Shown: piece after piece, positions 1-7,638 of the stretch | How the letters are laid out: each line of letters starts with the position of its first letter | Numbering within the stretch: position 1 is the first letter of the stretch | Source of the DNA: Massilia sp. BJB1822 | GTDB taxonomy: Bacteria; Pseudomonadota; Gammaproteobacteria; Burkholderiales; Burkholderiaceae_D | Assembly: GCF_013369485.1 (NCBI RefSeq) | Contig: NZ_JABWEB010000027.1 | Coordinates: forward strand, 1 to 55,215 | Direction: 5' to 3' | Length of the DNA stretch: 55,215 nt | Made by a program: the position numbers and the translations under genes | The notes under the pieces: generated by a model | The model's input: the letters and a program-made list of their open reading frames with translations, nothing else | What the model was told of the DNA's origin: nothing | Databases searched by the model: none

Positions 1-100
1 GGCGTTTGGCGTAATTGGCTTAAATGGCGCTTGCGATTCTCTCAAAGAAAATGAGGAAGCTGCGCAAGAACACTTTCTGAAACCCCAAGCATGTATCTAA
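1..100 (+). CDS. C-terminal end of an unknown protein (partial)
   Basis: Frame 2 is open from the window edge to a TAA at 98-100. It encodes about 32 residues ending in LKENEEAAQEHFLKPQACI, which look like protein rather than noise. The piece is too short to assign to a family. It lies directly before the tRNA-Phe 3' remnant at 183-227, so it could be the last gene of an element whose body lies to the left of the window. A chance open frame is the alternative. Confidence 0.35.
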   Translation, partial: AFGVIGLNGACDSLKENEEAAQEHFLKPQACI

Positions 101-182
101 CGCCCAAAGTGACTGGTTGGTGGCCTACAATACGACTCTGGTGCGACACATCGATCGTGTGGCAATAAGCGCGGCCCAACTA

Positions 183-227
183 TTGAAAATCCTTGTGTCG
201 GTGGTTCGATTCCGCCCCGGGCCACCA
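183..227 (+). repeat. tRNA-Phe 3'-end fragment (att-like remnant 1)
   Basis: These 45 bases are identical to the 3' part of the intact tRNA-Phe at 31092-31167, from the anticodon arm through the CCA. The following AGAATA is also shared. The 5' half of a tRNA is missing: the upstream bases do not form acceptor or D arms. Duplicated tRNA 3' ends are what site-specific integration into tRNA genes leaves behind. The perfect identity suggests either recent formation or continued homogenisation with the functional gene. Confidence 0.85.
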
Positions 228-235
228 AGAATACA

Positions 236-267
236 GAAAAAAACGCCACCTTCGGGTGGCGTTTTTG
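236..267. terminator. Rho-independent terminator after tRNA-Phe remnant 1
   Basis: The stem ACGCCACC/GGTGGCGT with a TTCG loop is flanked by an A-run on the left and a T-run on the right. It can therefore end transcription from both sides, including the minus-strand LysE gene that stops at 283. Confidence 0.85.
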
Positions 268-282
268 TTTTCCAGGCAGGAT

Positions 283-909
283 TCAGCGCGCCAGAGCAAA
301 GGCGAGGGCGATAAATAGCAAGGCGGTGCCGCGCTGGAGCCGCACCATGCCGCCCCCCGTGAGAAACCGTGCGCCGGCCGATGCGGCCAGCAGCACATAG
401 GAGAGGTGGGACACGAAGGTGCATCCCACAAAGGTCAGGCTGAGCAACAGGAAGCGGTGGGCATCGAGCTCGCCGGGCGGCATGAATTGCGGGAACACGG
501 CGGAGAAAAACAGGATCGCTTTCGGGTTGCTGCTGGCGACCAGCAAGCCGCGCCGGAACACCGCATAGCGGCTATCGGTGTGCGCCACGGCTTGGCCGTT
601 GGGCACCGCGGCTTGCGCCCCCTTCCCCGCCCCGCGCCACTGCTTCACGCCCAGCCAGGCCAGGTAGGCGGCGCCCGCCAGCTTCAGCACGGAAAACGCC
701 AGCGGCGAGCGCTGGACCATCAGGCCGACGCCACTCACCGCCACGCAGGACACCAGGAAGACCCCCACCGCATTACCCACCGAGCTATACACCGTGCGCC
801 TGGCACCCAGCGCCATCGTGGTGGAGATGGCCAGCAGCACGCCTGGCCCCGGACTAAAGCTGGCGGCCAGCGCCAGGCACAGAAATGTCAACCAGAGTGC
901 GAACGTCAT
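283..909 (-). CDS. LysE/RhtB family amino-acid (or metabolite) exporter
   Basis: This 208-residue inner-membrane protein has the size and hydropathy of the LysE/RhtB superfamily, with about six membrane segments. The N-terminus carries the family hallmark SFSPGPGVLLAISTTMALG (near residues 17-36). A second conserved stretch, SNPKAILFFSAVFPQF, lies near residue 127. Members export amino acids or analogues by proton exchange, and the substrate cannot be read from sequence. It is divergently transcribed from the LysR gene at 1016 across a gap of about 105 bp, the usual arrangement for a LysR-controlled exporter. Confidence 0.88.
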   Translation of the reverse strand: MTFALWLTFLCLALAASFSPGPGVLLAISTTMALGARRTVYSSVGNAVGVFLVSCVAVSGVGLMVQRSPLAFSVLKLAGAAYLAWLGVKQWRGAGKGAQAAVPNGQAVAHTDSRYAVFRRGLLVASSNPKAILFFSAVFPQFMPPGELDAHRFLLLSLTFVGCTFVSHLSYVLLAASAGARFLTGGGMVRLQRGTALLFIALAFALAR

Positions 910-1015
910 AGCTCCAGACCAGCAGTAGTGAACAAGAGCTGCCAGTATTCACTATCTCTCCACATTTAAAAATCCCGTAAAATTAACAATATCTTTAACC
1001 AGCAATTAACAATCA

Positions 1016-1897
1016 ATGGACAAGATGCGCAGCATGGAAGTGTTTGTGCGGGTCGTGGATGCAGGCAGCCTCAGCGCCGCCGCCCGCACACTGGACATGT
1101 CCACCGTGATGGTGAGCAAGCACATCGTGGCACTGGAAAAACTGGTCGGCGCGCGCCTGTTGCATCGAACCACGCGCAGCCAGAGCCTGAGCGAGATCGG
1201 TGAGCAGTACGCCGAGCAATGCCGCCACATCCTGCACCTGGTGCAGGCGGCCGAGACCGGCGCGCAAGCCATGCGCGCGGTGCCGCGCGGTACCATCAAG
1301 CTGAGTGCGCCGGTGGCGTTCGGCAGCCAGTGCCTGGCGCCCGCCATGGTGGAGTACCTGGACCGCTATCCCGAAGTGAGCCTGGACCTGGAACTATCCA
1401 ACCGCAAGGCCGATGTGGTGGAAGAAGGGCTGGACGCGGTCGTGCGTATCGGCCTCCTGAAGGATACGTCGATGGTGGCGCGCCCCCTGCGGCCGCTGCA
1501 CATGATCATTTGTGCCGCGCCCGCCTATCTGGAACGTCACGGCACGCCGCTGACGCCTGCCGATCTGTCCCGGCACCGCTGCATGGACGCCATGCACTGG
1601 CGCCATGACACGCGCTGGCGCATCACGCACAGCGATGACGCCAAGCCGCCCGCGCCCCGCATGCGCTCGAACAACGGCGAGGCGCTGCGCCAGGCAGCCA
1701 TCGCTGGCCTGGGTGTGGTGCTGCAGGCGGAAGTCATGCTGGCGGACGACGTGGCGCGCGGCCGTCTGGTCCCCATCCTGCGCGATTACTGGCCTGCGCC
1801 GCGTCCCATGCATCTGGTCTACCAGCGCGACCGCCAGTCCACGCCCAAGCTGGCCAGTTTTGTCGAGTTCGTGGTGGAACGCTTTGGCCTGCGCTGA
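1016..1897 (+). CDS. LysR family transcriptional regulator (CrgA-like)
   Basis: The protein has 293 residues, the standard LysR length. The N-terminal winged helix-turn-helix (residues 1-60) contains FVRVVDAGSLSAAARTLDMS, typical of the CrgA/YhjC branch. The rest is the LysR effector-binding domain. It probably controls the divergent LysE exporter at 283-909, and may act from the shared intergenic region 910-1015. The inducer is unknown. Confidence 0.9.
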   Translation: MDKMRSMEVFVRVVDAGSLSAAARTLDMSTVMVSKHIVALEKLVGARLLHRTTRSQSLSEIGEQYAEQCRHILHLVQAAETGAQAMRAVPRGTIKLSAPVAFGSQCLAPAMVEYLDRYPEVSLDLELSNRKADVVEEGLDAVVRIGLLKDTSMVARPLRPLHMIICAAPAYLERHGTPLTPADLSRHRCMDAMHWRHDTRWRITHSDDAKPPAPRMRSNNGEALRQAAIAGLGVVLQAEVMLADDVARGRLVPILRDYWPAPRPMHLVYQRDRQSTPKLASFVEFVVERFGLR

Positions 1898-2063
1898 AAA
1901 AGAAGCCGCTTATAATCAAAAACGAAACTCCTTATCGACCGCCTGAAAGGCCTTGGGGGGCATCAGCCAGCATCCTCGGCTGTCTCGGCGAGTCCGCTGG
2001 ACTACGATCAGGCAATCAGTTTGGACGCTGAAAGGTTGGCGGAACAAGGTACCCTGTCCGCTT

Positions 2064-2100
2064 ACCAAGAATAAAAAAGTGAAAACGCCGCCCCTATGCG
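2064..2100 (+). repeat. Degraded remnant of the tRNA-Phe downstream region (remnant 2)
   Basis: The segment CCAAGAATAAAAAAGTGAAA followed by ACGCCG closely matches the tail of the intact tRNA-Phe locus, where the CCA is followed by AGAATAAAAAGTAAAAACGCCG (31165 onward). Only the last bases of the tRNA and the first half of the terminator survive, and the second stem arm is lost. It lies between the LysR gene and the beta-lactamase-like gene. The match is short and A-rich, so it is less certain than the other copies. Confidence 0.55.
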
Positions 2101-2123
2101 AGAATGCCTCTCCCTCTCTCTGG

Positions 2124-3275
2124 ATGATGCGCCTGATGAGCAAACTCGCAGCTGCTGTGCTTGGAACGACCCTGGTGCTTGCGGCTTGCAAGCCAACTGG
2201 CTCCTCCCCTTCAAGTGACATTCCTGCGGCAATGAACCAGGCCGCGGCCACCCTATTAAAGTCAAAGCTGCTGCACTCGACCTCGATCGCGGTTGTTTAT
2301 CGTGGCAAGGAATTCATTCTGCATCGTGGCGAGCTGGAGGCCGGCAAGGCGAATACGCCGAACGATACAACGCTTTATGAAATCGGTTCGATCAGCAAGA
2401 CTTTTGCCGGTCTGCTATTGGCGCAAGCAGTACTCGATGGGCAGGCCGCGCTCGACGATCCGATACAAAAATACCTGGCGGCGAGTTACCACAACCTGCA
2501 GTCGGATGGTGAGCCGATTCGCTTGCGCCATCTGATCACGCACACCAGCAATATGCCAGGCATGCTGCCGCTGCAAGTGAACACTGTATTAGAAGATTTC
2601 ACTGCACACGGCACGCCAGCCAAGTTGAATGCGGCCTACGCCAACTACGGGCAGCAACAATTCTGGCAGGATTTACACTCGGTTAGCATCAAAGGCCCGC
2701 TCGGCAAGGATTATGCCTATTCCAGCGCCGGCACCGAACTCATCGCGCACACTCTCGAAAAAATATACGGAAAACCCTATGAAGTCCTGCTTGCGCAATT
2801 CGTCGCGCGCGAAGCCGGCATGCACGAGACCCAAATGGGCGTCACCGCCAAGGACGCCCATCGGCTAGCGCCCGGCTACCACAGCGATAATCCCGTCATC
2901 AGCACACCGATGCCACGGCTGCCTTGGGGAGCCTCCGGCAACCTGAAGTCGACGATGCCGGATATGGCGAAATACCTGCGCCTGCAATTGGGCACTAATC
3001 CTGCAGTCGTCGAATCGCACAAGCCGCTCGTACGTTTTAAAGATGACTTCAGCATTGGCTACTTCTGGAACATTGGCCAGAATCGCCAGCTGGGCACACA
3101 TTATGTGCACCATGGCGGCGTGCCACGCGCACAAAGCTACGTCTTTATCGTACCGAAATATCAACTCGGGGTCTTCATCATCACGAACCAGAGTGGCGCA
3201 ATGACAGCCGACGCCATGGAAAACGCGCTGACGCACATTTTCGACACCGCACAGGCGATGGAAGGCGTGCAGTAA
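2124..3275 (+). CDS. Serine beta-lactamase-like (class C/EstB-type) lipoprotein hydrolase
   Basis: The product is about 383 residues. A hydrophobic signal and lipobox (VLAAC) indicate a lipoprotein. The penicillin-recognising fold is shown by the SxxK motif SISK in LYEIGSISKTF, by YSS in AYSSAG (the YxN position) and by an HGG in VHHGGVP (the KTG position). These suit class C beta-lactamases and the related EstB/D-aminopeptidase hydrolases. True beta-lactamase activity cannot be told from esterase activity. Start choice is uncertain: ATGs at 2124, 2127 and 2136 all precede the signal, with no clear Shine-Dalgarno. The gene sits between tRNA-Phe remnants 2 and 3, which suggests horizontal acquisition. 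Confidence 0.85.
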   Translation: MMRLMSKLAAAVLGTTLVLAACKPTGSSPSSDIPAAMNQAAATLLKSKLLHSTSIAVVYRGKEFILHRGELEAGKANTPNDTTLYEIGSISKTFAGLLLAQAVLDGQAALDDPIQKYLAASYHNLQSDGEPIRLRHLITHTSNMPGMLPLQVNTVLEDFTAHGTPAKLNAAYANYGQQQFWQDLHSVSIKGPLGKDYAYSSAGTELIAHTLEKIYGKPYEVLLAQFVAREAGMHETQMGVTAKDAHRLAPGYHSDNPVISTPMPRLPWGASGNLKSTMPDMAKYLRLQLGTNPAVVESHKPLVRFKDDFSIGYFWNIGQNRQLGTHYVHHGGVPRAQSYVFIVPKYQLGVFIITNQSGAMTADAMENALTHIFDTAQAMEGVQ

Positions 3276-3290
3276 GCTAGCATTTGTTTG

Positions 3291-3333
3291 GAAAATCCTT
3301 GTGCCGGTGGTTCGATTCCGCTGCGGGCCACCA
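3291..3333 (+). repeat. tRNA-Phe 3'-end fragment (att-like remnant 3)
   Basis: These 43 bases match the anticodon-loop-to-CCA part of tRNA-Phe with three substitutions, one before the T arm and two adjacent ones near the acceptor stem. The shared AGAATA follows, as in the other copies. Upstream bases (CATTTGTTTG) do not continue the tRNA. The substitutions show that this copy is older than remnant 1. It marks the left border of the AT-rich block holding the NACHT gene. Confidence 0.85.
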
Positions 3334-3346
3334 AGAATATAAAGCG

Positions 3347-3377
3347 AAAACGCTGATCCCAGTGGTCGGCGTTTTTT
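3347..3377 (+). terminator. Terminator after tRNA-Phe remnant 3
   Basis: AAAACGCTGATC pairs with GGTCGGCGTTTT around a short loop and is followed by T residues. It is a diverged copy of the terminator found after the intact tRNA-Phe. It probably also ends transcription of the beta-lactamase-like gene. Confidence 0.75.
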
Positions 3378-3570
3378 CGTCGCAAGAAGCCCTCACATCC
3401 AGCCTATCCCATCTCACCTTTCATCAGTCAGCACAATCGACTGAATTCTATCAACGGGCTTTTCCCTGCTTGTACGAAACGCTATTCACTCCTTTTATTT
3501 GGAACAACTCGCGCCGAAACTCGCTTGGCAGCGATACCCACGAGCATCTTGTCACACCGGTCTGAGCTTA

Positions 3571-3718
3571 CTAGCAAAAAGATATCTAATAGGATAGGAC
3601 AAGAATGTCTACTGATCTCTCAGCAGATCAATGTCAATTGAGCAGATCAATGCGGCTCACACGCTAGCAAAAAAAAACGATATCTCAAGATACAATATCT
3701 CACTCTTCACTAGGGGAA
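3571..3718 (+). promoter_or_regulatory. Repeat-rich upstream region of the NACHT gene
   Basis: Two families of direct repeats precede the gene. AGCAGATCAATG occurs at 3622-3633 and 3641-3652, 19 bp apart. CTAGCAAAAA followed by GATATCT occurs at 3571-3587 and, with extra As, at 3664-3685. TGATCT (3613-3618) and AGATCA (3625-3630) form an inverted repeat. AGGGGA at 3712-3717 is a good ribosome-binding site 5 bases before the ATG. The remainder of 3378-3570 is AT-rich with no gene seen. The repeats look like operator sites, but no cognate regulator is encoded nearby. Confidence 0.5.
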
Positions 3719-3722
3719 CGAT

Positions 3723-6113
3723 ATGAATTCGAAGTCAGCTGGCGATAAATTTCGCGACTATGTTTCAAGCATACTAAAGAGTAAATTTCCAGATACACAT
3801 ATTGAAGGAAAAGTTGCATGGAAGAATGCGGATATAGTTTTTTCAATGATGGAACTTGGAAAAAGAATTAAGGTTGCTGTCGAGTGCAAAAATTATAGCC
3901 GCTCGCTTAATACTACTGATTTTTCAAAAATCACTAGCGACTATCAAACCGCAATAGAAAATAATGAGATTAATTTATTATTAATCATCTCCAATCGTCA
4001 AGTAGAATCTGCATCCCGGCAGTTTATTGAGCAATCTCGCAACTTAAGATTCATGACATTGGCGGAATTGGAACGCTGGATTGTCGGATTAGGCCCTTAT
4101 GTGGAAGAATTAGCTGAAGATTTTCATTCTGACGAGATAAGCAAATATTATGTAGAAGGGAAATTTGAGTCCATTAAGGAAACAGCACTTGAAAATTTGC
4201 AAATATGGCTTAATTCCCCAATGAATGATGATACCGGGTTGGCAGTGTTGGGTGGATATGGATTAGGGAAAAGTAGCCTCGCAAAAAGATTAGCATCCGA
4301 ACAGGCCCGCAGATACCTATCAGATCCTGAAAATCAGCGTTTACCTATATTAATCCCTTTGGGCCAGGTAGTTCATGAAACTGAATTAGCTGGACTATTT
4401 GGAAAACATTTTACTGCCAGACATTCTCTCGAAGGTTATTCATACAAAGCACTTATTCAGTTAAATTCGGCTGGTCGCCTTCTCATAATACTAGATGGAT
4501 TTGATGAGATGAAACATGCAATGACTGAGCATGATTTTCGCTCAAATTTCAGAGAATTCAATAAGCTCCGCGTTCCAAACGCAAAAATTCTCCTTCTCGG
4601 TCGGCCAAATGCCTTCACCTCTGAATCCAGTAATTTATTAATTCGTGGGCTCTCAAAAATTGGCGGTCAATTTTTTTCAAACTCTGACTTTCCTGCATGG
4701 ACAGAACGCAAACTTTCTTTTTTTAGCATCGAAGAGCAACGTCTATTCTTGGACGGGTTTTTAGTGTGCAAAAGCTCCGCCTTATCTAATAAAGAAATCA
4801 GAACCAATCGAATTAACGAAGTTATTAGGGATATTGATGATGATATTTTGCAACGCCCAGTTCAGGCCAGAATTGTAGGGCTTCTTGCAGCAGATCCCAG
4901 TTATACTTTTAAAGGAACTAGCAGATTTCGTCTTTATAAAGATTTTGTCCAACAAGTTATTCATCGTGATCAAGAAAAGAGGGCACGAAGCTTTATTCCC
5001 GCTGCAGATCGCCATCGGTTTCTATGTAATTTAGCATGGTGGTCATGGACCAAGCCTGGCGTGCAAGGAACTTTCTCCCGAGAGGAAGTGCCCAATTCAT
5101 TATTTGATAGTCTATCTAACGGTCTAGCTATTGACCTACAGGCAAAAAGAACTGAATATTTAGTTTCCTCATTAACTGAAGAAAAGGATTCCAATTTCTT
5201 ATATTTCGCACACCGATCTTTTCATGAATTTTTGGTTGCATCTTACATAACACTAATAGATCATGTTTCATCTGAAACAATTAAAGATTTAGATCAGGCA
5301 TTAAACGAAGAAACAATAGATTTCCTAAGGGAGTCTGGAGAAGACGATTATTTAAATCCCATCTACTCAGCTTTAGATAAAGCAGAAAATACACTTATAG
5401 GCTCAGCACTTATAGATTTACTTTCATCCTCTTCGAGCATAGTAGATTTCATTACAGCAAAGCCCATATCTAAAATATCACCAATAGATGTTTTTATTGC
5501 ATGGAAATCTAGCCAAGCGAATAGTGAAAATGAAAAATTTTATTTTTGGCTAGGGAGAATTATAAAATCTGGCACAAATCCTTCCGCAGATGCAGCCGCC
5601 TTTATTTTTCTTGAGGAAGTTTATGAAATGCCAGAAAACTCACCAATGGCAGCCCAATTAATAGCAAGATGCTGGGAAAGAATGTTGGTAGGAATAAATG
5701 AAGATATTTCCTCCTATTATGACGACGAACATCATTTCGCAATCGAATTCCCTATATCCATAATTAAATACGGAAAATACTCTGCCATTGCCGAAGCTCT
5801 TCGGCATCAAACCAGAAAAATTCGTCTATTACGAGGTGATTTCATATTAATAAATGCAAAGGAATTTCACTCAACTCTTTCCAAAACGATGAAGACGTTT
5901 GGGCTAGTGAATTTCTCAACAAGTCGATCAATTAAACTTTTTGAAATGCCTTATGATTTAGTAAGCAGAAATATGAACGAAAATGATGCTAAGCAATTTC
6001 GTGCTATTTTTGATCGAAAAGGTGATGATTTTCTTCTCATGCGAGGCCGCAGACGGGCAAGAAGCAAACGACGCGGCGAACCAAAAAATGATGACTGCGA
6101 AATCATTGATTAA
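3723..6113 (+). CDS. Mrr-like nuclease-NACHT NTPase fusion; candidate anti-phage STAND protein (bNACHT-type)
   Basis: The product is 796 residues. Residues about 1-120 form a restriction-endonuclease-like domain: D37 in NADIVF and E54-C-K56 in VAVECKNYS fit the PD-(D/E)xK site of Mrr-type nucleases. A linker is followed by a NACHT module with Walker A GGYGLGKS (177-184) and Walker B LLIILDGFDEMK (253-264), the latter having the NACHT-type D-G-F-D-E. LLLGRPNAF (near 295) is the sensor region, and FAHRSFHEFLVASYI (near 495-509) is the winged-helix/helical motif common after NACHT. The last 280 residues are unrecognised and end in an Arg-rich tail (RGRRRARSKRR), a probable sensor region. Established family knowledge: bacterial NACHT proteins with N-terminal effectors, including nucleases, defend against phage. 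Codon use is far more AT-rich than in neighbouring genes, and the gene follows a tRNA remnant, both signs of transfer. No methylase or partner gene adjoins it. Confidence 0.85.
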   Translation: MNSKSAGDKFRDYVSSILKSKFPDTHIEGKVAWKNADIVFSMMELGKRIKVAVECKNYSRSLNTTDFSKITSDYQTAIENNEINLLLIISNRQVESASRQFIEQSRNLRFMTLAELERWIVGLGPYVEELAEDFHSDEISKYYVEGKFESIKETALENLQIWLNSPMNDDTGLAVLGGYGLGKSSLAKRLASEQARRYLSDPENQRLPILIPLGQVVHETELAGLFGKHFTARHSLEGYSYKALIQLNSAGRLLIILDGFDEMKHAMTEHDFRSNFREFNKLRVPNAKILLLGRPNAFTSESSNLLIRGLSKIGGQFFSNSDFPAWTERKLSFFSIEEQRLFLDGFLVCKSSALSNKEIRTNRINEVIRDIDDDILQRPVQARIVGLLAADPSYTFKGTSRFRLYKDFVQQVIHRDQEKRARSFIPAADRHRFLCNLAWWSWTKPGVQGTFSREEVPNSLFDSLSNGLAIDLQAKRTEYLVSSLTEEKDSNFLYFAHRSFHEFLVASYITLIDHVSSETIKDLDQALNEETIDFLRESGEDDYLNPIYSALDKAENTLIGSALIDLLSSSSSIVDFITAKPISKISPIDVFIAWKSSQANSENEKFYFWLGRIIKSGTNPSADAAAFIFLEEVYEMPENSPMAAQLIARCWERMLVGINEDISSYYDDEHHFAIEFPISIIKYGKYSAIAEALRHQTRKIRLLRGDFILINAKEFHSTLSKTMKTFGLVNFSTSRSIKLFEMPYDLVSRNMNENDAKQFRAIFDRKGDDFLLMRGRRRARSKRRGEPKNDDCEIID

Positions 6114-6544
6114 CACGCAAAGTCAGGAGGGACAGTGATTTACGGTTATCTCATCGCCTCTCGCTTCGCCTTCCTGCCCTTCTATGCGGACACGACCGTC
6201 CGCATCAAGGCCCCCCTCTCGGCATTATTATTTCAGAAAATCCAAGCGTGTTGCTGCACGCTAACGCAACAACGTATCGATTACATCATCATATCGGCGG
6301 TGACGCCAAACTTCTCATCCTCCAGCATGCTGACCTGGCCACCGCCCCATTTCACGGTCGGCCTGTCCTGCAATATCTCGGCCCCCAGCGGCAAGCTGCT
6401 ATGTAGAGTTTGATGATTTCAAAAAGGAACGCCCTGTTCGGGAAATGGGCCATGCAAGATGCCATGCTGAAAATGCAGGACCAGTTGCAGGACGTTCCCG
6501 CTGCCCCGGCGCGCTGAGCGCCGGCCAACGCCGCATCACCCTAC
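6114..6544. other. Scar between the NACHT block and rnk: gene fragments only
   Basis: No complete gene is convincing here. Base composition returns to high GC after about 6290. On the minus strand, about 6286-6420 reads as a C-terminus-like fragment (containing LPLGAEILQDRPTVKWGGG and ending MMM-stop) preceded by an in-frame stop. On the plus strand, 6413-6517 encodes 34 residues (MISKRNALFGKWAMQDAMLK...), also preceded by a stop. Both resemble broken ends of former genes at the right border of the insertion. A 92-codon frame at 6135-6413 has no convincing features. Confidence 0.4.
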
Positions 6545-6570
6545 GAAAACGCCACGCTGTGGCGTTTTCG
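6545..6570. terminator. Rho-independent terminator upstream of rnk leader
   Basis: GAAAACGCCAC and GTGGCGTTTTC form a perfect stem with a small loop and run into T residues on both strands. It separates the scar region from the rnk transcription unit. Confidence 0.8.
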
Positions 6571-6609
6571 TTTTCCGCGACAGCATTCTCATCCCCGCCT
6601 TCAACGCGC

Positions 6610-6845
6610 TATACTCGCGCCATGATGAACCAGGCCGCCACTCCCGCCCGCTGCAACGCTGCCTCCCTGAACGGGAGCGCTGCGGGCATGCCTGTCGTTG
6701 CCAGCCTGCTCTTCAACCGCAATCTCGCCTGGCTTTCCTAGGCTCGGTGGGGCCGGCCGGACCAATCCGGCACTCTTCGCCTCTCCGAGCCGCCTCCATC
6801 TTCCCGCTTTTTTTCCAGCAGAACCGAAAACCAGGAGATTGACCC
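6610..6845 (+). promoter_or_regulatory. Promoter and long leader of rnk with an upstream ORF
   Basis: TATACT at 6610-6615 is a good -10 element, which would place the transcription start near 6622. Exactly there lies ATGATG, opening a 39-codon frame (6622-6741) without a ribosome-binding site, so it could be a leaderless upstream ORF. After its stop come a hairpin GCCGGA-CCAA-TCCGGC (about 6753-6770), a pyrimidine-rich stretch and a run of seven or more Ts near 6810. This is the layout of a transcription attenuator. AGGAGA at 6833-6838 is the ribosome-binding site of rnk. The -35 element is weak. Regulation by the leader is inference. Confidence 0.45.
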
Positions 6846-7205
6846 ATGAAACCCCAACTCACCATTTCATCGCTCGACGCCGACCGGCTGGAAGCCCTGA
6901 TCGGCGCCATGCGCGCCGACATCGTGGCGCCGGAGGATATGCCGCCCGACGTCGTCACCATGCACTCCACCGTGCGCTTTGAAATGGCCGGCACAGGCGA
7001 GGTGCGCAGCCTGACGCTCGCCTACCCCAAGGATATGGCCCAGCTGTCAGATGGCATTTCCATCCTCAGCCCAATTGGTTCCGCCCTGCTGGGCCTATCG
7101 GTGGGCGCGACGATCGACTGGCCCCACCCCGACGGCCAGTTGCTGCAAGTGCGCCTGCTGGAAGTGCTGTACCAGCCCGAACGGGCCGGAGAATATTTCC
7201 GCTGA
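6846..7205 (+). CDS. rnk: Rnk-type nucleoside diphosphate kinase regulator (GreA/GreB C-terminal fold)
   Basis: This 119-residue protein matches Rnk. A short N-terminal segment is followed by the GreA/GreB C-terminal FKBP-like domain: VVTMHSTVRFEM, LTLAYPKDM, ISILSPIGSALLGLSVGATIDW, PDGQLLQVRLLEVLYQPE. Rnk proteins bind RNA polymerase near the secondary channel and influence nucleotide-pool enzymes. The motif order and length are those of the family, without the coiled coil of true GreA. The start has a clear AGGAGA ribosome-binding site. Confidence 0.9.
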   Translation: MKPQLTISSLDADRLEALIGAMRADIVAPEDMPPDVVTMHSTVRFEMAGTGEVRSLTLAYPKDMAQLSDGISILSPIGSALLGLSVGATIDWPHPDGQLLQVRLLEVLYQPERAGEYFR

Positions 7206-7236
7206 CGGCACGCCGTCCCTGCTTGCAAGTGCCACG

Positions 7237-7638
7237 CTACTGGCATGAAAAGCTCAAGCTATAGGGGACCACGCCATGGTCGCGCCGCGCACGCCAGCGC
7301 GCGGCACATTGACGCGCATTGGCAAGCTCGAGGCCGACATAACGATCCGTGCCGGCATACACGCAATCGACTTCATTCTTGAATCCAGCGCTCCTGCCAA
7401 TGCGCCAGATTTGGTAAATATACCCGGCCTTTTCACGCTCCTCCCACGGTGGCGTTGCATAGTATTCACGATCCGGCCCCGGCGAATCCTGGGCCGGGTA
7501 GGACATTACGCGCACCGACTCCAGCGCTCTCTGCCCGATGCCCCAATCCGCAGGTGCGAATCGCGGGCAGCTCAATTGGCCGGCCGAAGCGAGTGGCCCA
7601 GTCAAAGTACCCGCGAGAACAAGGATTGCGATCTTCAT
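7237..7638 (-). CDS. STY0301 family periplasmic protein, probable immunity protein to the adjacent amidase
   Basis: The product is 133 residues with an N-terminal signal peptide (MKIAILVLAGTLTGPLASAG), so it should work in the periplasm. The mature part has four cysteines (LSCPRF, VDCVYAG, RQCAARW, FSCQ) spaced for disulfides and resembles the STY0301 family. Its ATG overlaps the stop of the upstream amidase gene by 4 bp (ATGA), so the two are translationally coupled. Family knowledge places such proteins beside BPSL0067-type peptidoglycan amidases delivered by type VI secretion. The immunity role is inferred from this pairing. Confidence 0.75.
   Translation of the reverse strand: MKIAILVLAGTLTGPLASAGQLSCPRFAPADWGIGQRALESVRVMSYPAQDSPGPDREYYATPPWEEREKAGYIYQIWRIGRSAGFKNEVDCVYAGTDRYVGLELANARQCAARWRARRDHGVVPYSLSFSCQ

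Noticed and set aside
183..227. A second functional tRNA-Phe gene
   Set aside because: Only the 3' part is present; upstream bases cannot form the acceptor and D arms, so it is a fragment.
3723..6113. Classical restriction enzyme of type I or IV, or an Avs-type protein
   Set aside because: No methylase, specificity or helicase gene adjoins it, and the Walker B D-G-F-D-E and downstream helical motif are those of NACHT STAND NTPases. Avs-type C-terminal repeats were not recognised, so the NACHT label is kept.
6135..6413. 92-codon gene after the NACHT gene
   Set aside because: It has no clear ribosome-binding site, low-complexity hydrophobic and Ser-rich sequence, and spans the change from AT-rich to GC-rich DNA.
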